From: Fallopia convolvulus
Lineage: Eukaryota; Streptophyta; Magnoliopsida; Caryophyllales; Polygonaceae
Assembly: GCA_964016875.1 (NCBI GenBank)
Contig: OZ024719.1
Coordinates: 33,590,679-33,654,678, forward strand
Length of the DNA stretch: 64,000 nt
Reading direction: 5' to 3'
Numbering within the stretch: the first letter of the stretch is position 1; the number at the start of each line of letters is the position of its first letter. Positions 55,736 to 64,000 of this stretch are shown here, piece by piece. Position numbers and translations under genes: made by a program. The notes beneath the pieces are model-generated. The model did no database searches and was not told the origin of the DNA. It saw only the letters and a list, made by a program, of their open reading frames with translations.

Positions 55736-56500
55736 GCTTGTCGACGGTGATTCGAGCTTCTAAAAAGATTGATGATTTGGAGACTGTTCTTAGCTGATTT
55801 AGGAAAAATGTTAAACACAGAAGTTGTAGAGCATCAAGTAAGCTTTCCAACGGTTCTTTAATGGCCCTAATCAGACCACCACAACCTCCAAACAAGCTAA
55901 AATACTGAAGTGTGTTCAATGGACCCGAGAACTAGAGAATAACCTTTTCATTTGTCTTGAGGTTTCGGATGCGGAATCCCGGGTCACATCATCCTCTCCA
56001 CTTAGAAAAGATTCGTCCCCGAATCTTCATTGACCTATAGCCTTGAGAATCTCTCTTCGACTTCTAGCTCTAATACCAAATGATGAAGAAAGTTCGAACT
56101 CAGTTTGATCTTGGCCTGCCTTGCTTGTGGTATTTATTTTGAGATAAAACCGAAAGAGATGACAAGTGATTCAAGAAAAAAAGGGAAAACTAACTTTAAT
56201 TATAAATATAGGGATAAGCAATTGAAAAAACAAGGATATGACACACCTAGGTAAATCGAAAGAGGGATAAGCAATCGAATTTGATGTGGATATGAAGCAC
56301 CACAAGAGAATCTAAAGAGGGTTCGAATCTCATAGGATATAACTCACCTAAAGAGAAACGAAGGATTCGTTCGGATATAACTCACCGAACATGTTTGGAT
56401 ATTACACACCAAACAAGGAAATCACTCCCAAACACTCACATTGGTTTTTTCCACAAATTCAAGTTTCTTGACCCGCAAGCAACCTCATTTTAAGAAACAT
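55736..56500 (-). mobile_element. Miniature LTR element: PBS and PPT-like signals
   Basis: On the minus strand, TTCATCA (LTR end, at 56081) is followed by TTTGGTATTAGAGC (56080-56067), one base from the Met-tRNA primer site TGGTATCAGAGC. About 50 bases later comes the gypsy 3'-end signature TTCGGGGACGAATCTTTT. Then comes a purine tract AAGTGGAGAGGA and TGATGTGACCCGGG (55991), a typical LTR start. The whole internal part is thus under 90 bp. This would be a TRIM-like or internally deleted element. The LTR ends farther out are not defined. Confidence 0.5.
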
Positions 56501-57727
56501 CTGTTATTCACAACCCGATTTACTAATCCGGTTTGACAAGTCACAAAATATATATTCTTATGTCCATATGTATTTCTACCAAGGAGTTTGACCATATTCT
56601 TATATGGTCATAATTTCCGTTAAGCCTAGCTAAACCTAATAATATCAAGCCTGACCATATTCTTATCTTTAACCATAATTATATCTTTAATTTTTTTACC
56701 ATAAATATCGAAACCGTCCTCTCGTGAAGACGTCTTCGTCTCCCCAAACCAAACTCTCGCTTCTGCTCCTTCAAAATCCGATCTCGTTCTTCTTCTATGA
56801 CGGTCAAGCCTGAGGACGGTTTTTCTTCCATTCACCGTTTCCTCTTCTTTTTTCGCGGCTAGTTTCTTTGGCTCTGTTCGGTCGTCATCATTAACCGCGA
56901 GGGCTCGTGATCAACGTGGCCCGTTGTCCCGACGACCGATTGCTCATTCTGTTACGTCGTTCAGTTTGCTTGTTTAGATCGTCGTTTCGGTAAGCTTGTC
57001 TTATTTTTCCCCTTCTTCTTATTCCTGACCAATGACGTACCAGGGGTGGGTGGTAGTTGTGCGGGGAGGGGGGGGGGGGGGACTTGGTGAAACCAAAAGC
57101 CTGTTGTTGCTCTTCTGGTTTAGGCGAACTCAGGAATTTGAGAGGACGGGTTTACATACGGAAGGGGAGGGTTTACTTTTCCGTGTTTGTCGGTAAGTTG
57201 AATCGAGTTAATGGGGTTCATATGTGATCGTGGGAATAAGCGTTACCTATATATATAGGTTGGTATATACATCTGGTTAACGTTAATTATATTTAGGTTA
57301 GTGTTAATTAGTAAAATTTGGTTAATTTGGTTAATGGGCCAAAGCATGGATATAATTTATATAGTATATAGGAGTAGTATATATTTGTTCATTAGATATA
57401 TATGTATATCCATAGGTGCAAGTACAAGTTGTTTTGCATTGTGATAATCAAATAGCTAATTAGTAGTGTTTTAATAAGTAAGATAAAGATCTTGAGGTTT
57501 CAAACTTGTAACTCCGTCATGTAGGAGGCTAGATGACACGTTGCGAGTCCGCCACCACTAGCTGAAAGACTTTCGGTAGTTTAGTTCTTTTTCTAATTCT
57601 AAGTGCAAGGTTTCATTGAAGCTAAACTCGTTCATAGAATTAGAACTAGTAGGGGAGCTTGTAGAAGCAAGAGTAGGATTGAAGTCCTGTGCTAAATGGC
57701 CTCCAAGAGTTGCGTAGTAGTGGCCGT
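56501..57727. other. No recognised gene; G14 run
   Basis: A run of 14 G lies at 57068-57081. The C/T- and CG-richer part 56700-57000 has leader-like character. On both strands only short frames are seen. 57480-57727 flanks the Tat LTR. Confidence 0.4.
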
Positions 57728-58258
57728 TGTTTTGGGCAGATTAACCACGCAAACGTGTTACCTGCTAAGATGAGGGAATCCTAACCAAGAAGTAATCACA
57801 ACACGTTACAAACTACAAGTAAAACGTAAAGTAAAATGGAAGATTAGAGAATAAGAGCAAGTAAAAAGAATAAGAGCAAGCAAATTGTAATATTTGTATT
57901 GTTATTGGGATTGCGGACGAATATCTTGTCGATACAAACGAACTCTTGAATAGAAAGATTGGGAAAGAATGAAGTGAGCCTTTAACAATTGATCTTGAGT
58001 GTCCGATTCGATGATGCTTCTTCCTTTGCCTCGTCTCTATTTTATAGTCTTCTCCATTTGAATCATTGGTGAAACGCCTGGCATATCCATAAAATCTCGC
58101 CACCGGTGTGAAGGAGGTAGCCGTTGGTTGATCGTGGAACCCAAGAATCTTGCCATGCCTTGGTTGTTTCTTTGACTCTTCTTCCTAACGCTCAACTTGG
58201 GCTTATTTGTCTTGGGCTGGCAACGTCCTTTTGGGCCAGATTTCGATGAGGCCCAACA
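57728..58258 (-). mobile_element. 3' LTR of the Tat-type element
   Basis: Read on the minus strand the LTR runs from TGTTGGGCCTC (58258) to GCCCAAAACA (57728), 531 bp, with TG/CA ends. ACTATAAAATAGAG (58050-58037) is a TATA box. Immediately upstream on the minus strand is the purine tract GAGGGGGTAT, which fixes this as the 3' LTR. Confidence 0.85.
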
Positions 58259-58275
58259 ATACCCCCTCAAAAACC
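58259..58275 (-). promoter_or_regulatory. Polypurine tract
   Basis: TTTTTGAGGGGGTAT on the minus strand abuts the LTR start TGTTGGG, as needed to prime second-strand synthesis. Confidence 0.75.
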
Positions 58276-58465
58276 CGAGAAAACTCCCTCCACTGCTTTT
58301 CTAGGGTTTTTGATTTTCACCTTGGAAGTTGTAGCGAGTAAAGACGTGTCCCATCAATCCCTATTTATAGCGGTCATGATGATCTCTTGAGACTTCTACT
58401 GCGCTAACCGGTGTCCAGGTACGTCTCCCTCCTCTTCATCTTTCATCTTCTCCTTTTCTCAGTTA

Positions 58466-60203
58466 TGGCAACTTCTAGCTCTTCTCCGAAACCTTCTCTT
58501 TACGGTCTTGAACCCGTCATTCCTCCTTCTCTAACCTCTTCCAGAATCCTCACCCCATACCATCAGAGGGATATATAGCACCTCGGAAGATCCTGATATC
58601 TTCGCTTTCTCCGTTGGCTTTCCCACATCTGTAGAGATATTTTCTCCTCCTCGTGGGATCTGGGTTGATTTCTATGCCGACGATTGGGTATGCTTGTACG
58701 AGTACCCCTTTCGCATCAGCCACCGTTTCCCCTTCTCCCCACTAGTTGTCGACTTCCTTACCACCCTCAATGTATCTCCCGGGCAAATACTTCCTCAAGT
58801 TTGGAGGTTGTTGCTATCTCTCGACCTGTTATGCTCTTCTCATGGCCTTCCCTTCAAAGCCGCCCACTTTTTCCACAATTATCGCCTTTCCAAAGGTGGC
58901 CCTGGCCGTTTGACTCTAAAAACCTTTCAAGACAAATCTGACTTGATCTTCAATATTTCGAAATCTGATCGGGGCTGCGCTGACAAATTTTTCTTCGTAA
59001 AGCTCTCTTCTTTGAGAATTGACATGGCTTTCTTGAAAGCTCGATGGCGTTCAACAGGTAGTGTTTCTCTTTACCACTTCTGCTTTGTTCAATTGCTTCT
59101 AATCGTCGATTGTCTCTATCTTGCATGCAGAAAATTTGGCCCCTCCTCAACCTCGCAAAGTGTCGGCCCAGGTTATCTCTCATATTGAAGCTCTTTCGTT
59201 GGAGGAAAGGTCTTACCCTAAGCTGGTGAAGGTGTGCTTTGTCGACTCGGAGGACACCGAGATGTCGAGTAAGTTTTATCCCCCCTTTACTCCTTATGTT
59301 GACGTCTTTACTTGTTATAACCTCTTCAACTGCATGTCACCAGGTTCCAGGACCACTCGCTCCACTACCGCACTTACCACCATGGAAAGAGTAGAAGCTC
59401 AAAAGAAAAGGAAAGCTGAAACGACATCAACTGCTGATACTTCTTTAGCGGTGTCCATCCCTAAGAAATCATCTGAGGCTAGGGTTATTTCTCCTAAGAA
59501 GAAAGCTTGCTCGAACCTGTCTGATCTTTCAAAGATGATGATGTCATTAGACATGGTGGCAGAAAAGTGTTTGAGCTCCTTAGCACCTCTCCATGTGGAC
59601 TGCTCTCGAGGCGAGGAAAACCGGTCTTCTCTTTCGGACTTCTTTGGCAAAATCCTTGCGGCTCAATGGCAGATTTTATTCTGACCGGTTGGTTCTTTTT
59701 AATTCATCTCTTCCCATTACACATGATGTTTTGTTTTCGTCTAGGGTTTGCAACCTTCTTTTTATACTTTTGAGGTTTTAAAGGAATTGCCGGATCAATT
59801 GGCTCAGAGCAAAGTCAACCTTCAGCTCGAAAAAGACTGAAGTACCATATTAGGGCATGAGAAGAGTGCTCTAGAAAAGAAAGTACGGGAGCTGTCGGAT
59901 GAGCTCGAAAAGGCATCAAAGGATTCCAAAGAATGGAAGGAGAAGTTCGTGGTTTCTTCAGGTAAAGAAGCTACTCTTGCTAAGCAAATCTAAGATACCG
60001 CAGACTATTGGTCGTGTAGAGCTCGGGTGGAGATGATGGAGGAATTTGCAGCTGGGAAACACACCTCTTGGGATGCAGTGAAGGAAAGAGAACTATTTGA
60101 AAGTCTGTTCTCTGATGAAGTAATTGCGACCAAGAAGTCCTCGGTTGTCGATGACATTGCTCTTGTTGCCAAGGAAGTAGCTCAAGTGGAGATGGAGAAC
60201 TAG
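58466..60203 (+). pseudogene. Antisense extra ORF of the Tat element (transposase_28-like)
   Basis: It lies between pol and the 3' LTR on the strand opposite to pol. The frame starts MATSSSSSPKPSLYGLEPVI. The core FRISHRFPFSPLVVDFLTTL and NVSPGQILPQVWRLL (58704-58815) matches the plant 'putative gypsy type transposon' domain (PF04195). The C-terminal half is coiled-coil-like (EKKVRELSDELEKASKDSKE, WDAVKERELFESLFSDEV). Two segments look like introns: 59058-59130 (GTAGTG to TGCAG) and 59269-59343 (GTAAGT to ACCAG). Removing them joins RWRST to ENLAPPQPRK and then MSS to RTTRST in frame. In-frame stops near 58572, 59838 and 59991 and frame changes show decay. Tat elements are known to carry such antisense ORFs of unknown role. 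Confidence 0.78.
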
Positions 60204-60861
60204 AAGGATGCCGAAGGTGTTTCTAATTAAGGAATAATTTTTCTTGTTTCTTTCACTTATCTAAACTCTGAACGTCTTACTACCCTCAGTGTGTCGGGGT
60301 TTAACACTTTATTTTGTATGGCCGCTCGTTTTTTGGGCCTTGATGTGGACAATTTCTACCCCCTGCTTTTGCTGTTTTTAGGGGTTTTATTATGAATGTT
60401 GTTTTAGTACTTGTGTGGTTTTGGATATGTTTTTGTCTTTTTTGCAGGTGATACAGGTTTACCGCTGCGGAATGAGGATCAACGCATTTCAAGGAGATTG
60501 TTAGTAGTTTTGATTGGATCTCTTAGTAATAGCGCTTTCGTGTAGGATGCTAAGAGAGAGATTAATGTAATCAACAGAATGTAAATACTTGTGATTTATA
60601 AAAAGATGAATTGATTACAAATATCTTGTAAAACTCTTTTGACTTTAGAGTTTGCTTTATATGCTCTCGTCTCTTGCACCTTTTGACTAGTCGTTGTGTG
60701 CACAATGTTGCCTGATTGTAAGGCGAGGGCCTATGTTTTGGCCTGTAACGTCACAAGGCGTCCCTTGTTAGTTTTTGTACGACCATTGTGGCTTTATGTG
60801 TGTAAGACGATGTCTCAATATAATGAATGAAGTACGTGATATTTACCTTATTGCGACTTGT
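60204..60861. other. Tat element between antisense ORF and pol
   Basis: The region has the two converging 3' ends: the antisense ORF ends at 60203 and pol at 60862. No coding motif is seen. It may hold terminators or poly-A signals for both transcripts. Confidence 0.5.
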
Positions 60862-62920
60862 CTATCTAAAATGATACTTCTTCAAATTCATCGCGTTCCA
60901 GCTTCTCGGGACTATCTTCCCATTGTTTGATACCAACTCGTAGGCCTCTTGTCCTACGATCTTCGTAATCTGGTAAGGTCCTTCCCAATTGGCTCCTAAC
61001 TTGCCAGCATTCAACTCTTGCATGTTTTGAAAGACTTTCCTCAATACCCAATCTCCCACTTGGAACGCCTTTGCATTAACACATTTGTTGTAACTCCAAG
61101 CTACCCCCTATCTATATGCCGCCATTCGAACTGATGCTTCATCTCGTAACTCGTCAACCGTGTCTAGATTGTGTAACAAGTTAGGTAGATTTGACTCCTC
61201 GGTAGTAAGTCCGTATCGAACTGTGGGCAAAGTTACTTTCACTGGTAAGGCAGATTCGCATCCATAGACTAAGGAGAAAGGTGTATGCCCCGTAGCAGTC
61301 TTGGGAGTTGTTCGATCTGACCATAGAATAAGGGGTAACTCATCTGCCCATCTTCCCTTATTCTCCTTGAGTCGTTTCTTCAAGTTGTTGATGATTACTT
61401 TGTTGCTTGCTTCTGCCTGACCATTAGCCTGGGGATAACGTGGTGTCGACATCAATAATTGAATGTTGTACTATTGGCAAAATGATCTCATTTTATCACT
61501 AATGAATTGAGATCCATTGTCGCATACTATGGTGGATGGTATCCCAAATCTACTTAGGATATTCCTTTTTATGAAGGAGATGACCTGGGTATCTTTGACT
61601 TCTTTAAAAGCTTCAGCTTCAATCAATTTAGAGTAGTCAGTCATTGCTAAGATGTAGGCGTGTTGTCCTAAAGATGGAGGAAGTTTTCCTATAATATCCA
61701 TTCCCCATTTCATGAATGGCCAAGGGGAGGTTGTGCGATGTAGTAACTCTGATGGTTGATGTGGTATAGGTCCATGACGCTGGCACGCGTCACACTTGCG
61801 GGCGAACTCCACTGTGTCTTTGTTCATGGTGGGCTAGTAATAACTCATCCTGATCGCCTTCCTCACCAAGTTGTGACCCCTTGTATGATTTTCGCATTCT
61901 CCATCGTGTATGTCTTGTAATACCTTTTGTACCTCTTCCTCCTTCACGCATCGCACATATATCCCTGATGACATCCACTTAAAAAAATGTTATTCTTAAT
62001 AGCGAAAGTGGAAGCTTTTACCTTAATTCGGCGGGCTTCTTCCTTGTCATCTGGTAGGATTCCATCTCGTAACCATCTTAAGTAAGGAGTTACCCATGAA
62101 GCGCGTTCATTAGGATCTCAGATCTCAAACACATCTGCTTCTTTGATTATAGAAGGTCCATCGAGGTACACGAAAGGTATCTTATCGTACTCTCTTGGGT
62201 CAATTGCGGATCCAAGGTTAGCGAAGGCGTCTGCTTGCGTGTCAGCATCTCGAGGAACTTGCTTTATCTCAAAGTGCTTGAAGTGTTTGATAATTTCTTG
62301 GACTTTTCCTAAGTACACCTTCATCTTTGAATCCATGGCAAACATATGAGTTCGTAACTTGATTTACAATAAGTAACGAGTCATAAATTACCTCAATTTC
62401 TTATATGTTCAAATCTTTGGCAATAAGTAACCCTGCTATAAGCGCCTCACACTCAACTTCATTGTTGGTGGCTTTGAATGTACATCGAACATCCTGGGCT
62501 ATCCTATCCCCTTGTGGTGACTTCAGGACTACCCCGAGTCCTACGCCTATCTGATTTGATGCTCCATCCGTATGCATTAACCACTTGCCGCCACCACATG
62601 AACCTGTTACATGTTGTTCTGTCTTGATTCTCTTCTTCCAAAGTTGTAGGAGTGAATTCGACCACAAAATCCGCCAGGGCTTGAGATTTAATTGTTGTTC
62701 GTGGTTCGTAAGCAATGTCGTAACCATTAAGGTGGATCAGCCACCTCATTAACCGACCTGACAATTTTGGTTTCGACATGACACTCTTCATTGGATAGTT
62801 AGTCCTCACGATAATAGAATGACTTTCAAAATAAGGACGTAACTTTATTGAAGCCATTACCAAAGATAATACAAGTTTCTCTACGGGTGAATACTTGGTT
62901 TCCACATCAAGCAAGGTTTT
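60862..62920 (-). pseudogene. Tat-type gypsy pol: dual RNase H and integrase
   Basis: On the minus strand, KTLLDVETKYSPVEKLVLSL and KLRPYFESHSIIV are the ordinary RNase H end, with RWLIHLNGYDIAYEPR following. A second, archaeal-type RNase H comes next: MHTDGASNQIGVGLGVVLKS, ATNNEVECEALIAGLLIAK and QVPRDADTQADAFANLGSAI. The integrase has CDACQRHGP (zinc domain), FMKWGMDIIGKLPP (D), TIVCDNGSQF (D), PQANGQAEASNK (E) and a C-terminal VLRKVFQN...LGANWEGPYQIT. The dual RNase H is the mark of the Tat clade. Frameshifts and stops split it into at least seven pieces. RT and gag are cut off by the LTR inserted at 62922. Confidence 0.92.
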
Positions 62921-62921
62921 A

Positions 62922-63998
62922 TGATGTTCGTGTTTTTAGTATAGTTTTAAGTAGGTTTTCTTTGTTTATTAGGTTTAGTTTTGATAAGATTAGGATTAGT
63001 TTTGTGTGTTTTTGTATAGTTTTGCATACGTCTGTGAAAAGTATGGAAGCTACTCTAGTTTGTGTATTTTGTAGGTTTTAGCAAGGAAAAAGTGCTATAT
63101 GGAGCTGAATTTGGAGCGCTACAGTGAAAGACGGAGGAATACAAGATTGAAGAAGTCAGAGTTCAAGTTTTACGAGATGAAGTGTGGAAGAAACCAAGCC
63201 CAGGCTCGTTAACGAGGCTGTGAGGGCTCGTTAACGAGGCCACATGATAGAAATTTCGAGGGTTGACTTTGTGACTCACCGATCTTGTGCGGGGAATTAT
63301 TTCCGTGTCGGTAGAGTATCTTTTTTATGATTTTAGGGTTATTATATTATGTATTTTAGGTCTTGTTATCTCTTAGATTTTATTTCTATCTTTTTAGGAA
63401 AATTTATATGTTTTAGCCTTTTTAGTTTCTAGCCTTTTTAGTATAAATACCCTTCTATCTAGCATAGAAAGGGGAGGTCAGACTTTTAGGGATTGTTTTT
63501 TGGAGAGGATGAAGAGCCGAGAGAAGCGAGAGAGGATCGAAGTCGAGATCGAGGTCGGTGAACGAAAGCAACCGGGTACACTAATCGTGATTTTGGTTCG
63601 GTGCTTTGTATTTTTCGGTTTCTTTTGAATTTCTGTAAGACGATATTTCTATTTAATTTGAGTAGTAATTTGTTTTCAATGATTTCTTTTGAATTTAATT
63701 GTTTCGTAATTATGATTAGTGAGTAGTCTTCTTTTCTAGGATCGGGGTTAAGCCCGGCATAGTTATGCATGTTTGATGAGTAAGATTGAGTGTTGAATGC
63801 CTTCTATCTATTATTGAGATTGTTTGTTGAGCTTATACCAAGATGAAAGTTGAGGTAATTTGAGTTTTTAACTTGATTGAAAGAGAAAGTTAGTAACTTG
63901 AAGGTTGATATTGTTTGAATACGAAAGTTTCAAGCTTTAGATCCAAAACAAGCAATTAAGTGAATTAGGTTACGAAAGTAGGTTAAGGCCCGTCAACA
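62922..63998 (+). mobile_element. Second copy of the 1.5-kb LTR, internally deleted
   Basis: It begins TGATGTTCGTG and ends CGTCAACA like 22750-24267 and is collinear with it. It lacks about 370 bp before the last 18 bases. The GGCTCGTTAACGAGGC unit is present twice instead of three times. It interrupts the Tat pol. The bases before it (TTTTA) are not repeated after it (AC, then window end). Either it is the 5' LTR of an element continuing beyond the window, or its duplication has decayed. Confidence 0.88.
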
Positions 63999-64000
63999 AC

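Noticed and set aside
57813..58270. Minus-strand frames of 96 and 77 codons
   Set aside because: They lie within the Tat LTR and read its U3-R-U5 sequence.

Overview
This window is nuclear DNA of a flowering plant, most likely a dicot. It is AT-rich, its genes have GT-AG introns, and most of it is layered transposable elements of plant lineages: Ty3/gypsy of Reina-like and Tat types, L1-type and RTE-type LINEs, hAT and Stowaway-like MITEs, CACTA and Helitron-like ends. I see no bacterial, viral or organellar gene set.

The only host gene that looks intact is an SGF29-like gene (SAGA chromatin-reader subunit) on the + strand, start codon 29226 and stop 39849. It has nine coding exons, including a 14-nt exon, and 816 nt of coding sequence for 271 residues. 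Its introns hold a Stowaway-like MITE, a degenerate RTE LINE with an in-frame triplication, a small MITE, a 753-bp hAT-type element and several tandem duplications. Two further MITEs lie just upstream, in the presumed promoter.

Layout. 1-1112: LTR-like sequence with a TATA box. 1113-4885: possible Helitron, bounded by a TC start and a hairpin plus CTAG end. 5.8-7.1 kb: two minus-strand exons of host genes (OSCA/ERD4-like and SCAB1-like). 9593-17453: a full-length but decayed L1-type LINE on the minus strand with a 15-bp target duplication; it sits next to a decayed gypsy LTR (17.5-18.7 kb). 19.6 kb: a second Helitron-like end. 20.1-26.7 kb: a decayed Ty3/gypsy gag-pol, interrupted in the RT by a 1.5-kb solo LTR with a 5-bp target duplication. 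27.3-28.1 kb: a LINE-type RNase H fragment. 28.2-40 kb: MITEs and the SGF29 gene. 40-45 kb: AT-rich repeats. 45.3-49.6 kb: minus-strand exons of PECT1-like and ARF1-like pseudogenes and one unrecognised exon. 50.0-53.1 kb: 3' end of another gypsy element and its LTR, the LTR split by a 1.1-kb TIR element. 53.6-54.6 kb: a TIR element whose ends resemble tRNA. 55.0-55.7 kb: a CACTA end. 55.7-56.5 kb: PBS and PPT-like signals of a miniature LTR element. 57.7-62.9 kb: a minus-strand Tat-type gypsy element with dual RNase H, integrase, an extra spliced-looking ORF on the opposite strand and a 3' LTR. That element is interrupted at 62922 by a second copy of the solo-LTR family, which runs to the window end.

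The transposon proteins are nearly all broken by stops and frameshifts, so their functions are those of the families rather than of these copies. The points most worth follow-up are the antisense spliced ORF of the Tat element, the two clusters of host-gene exons all on one strand, the triplicated splice donor and the microexon in SGF29, and the element with tRNA-like inverted termini. All family calls come from recognising motifs by eye; no database search was run.
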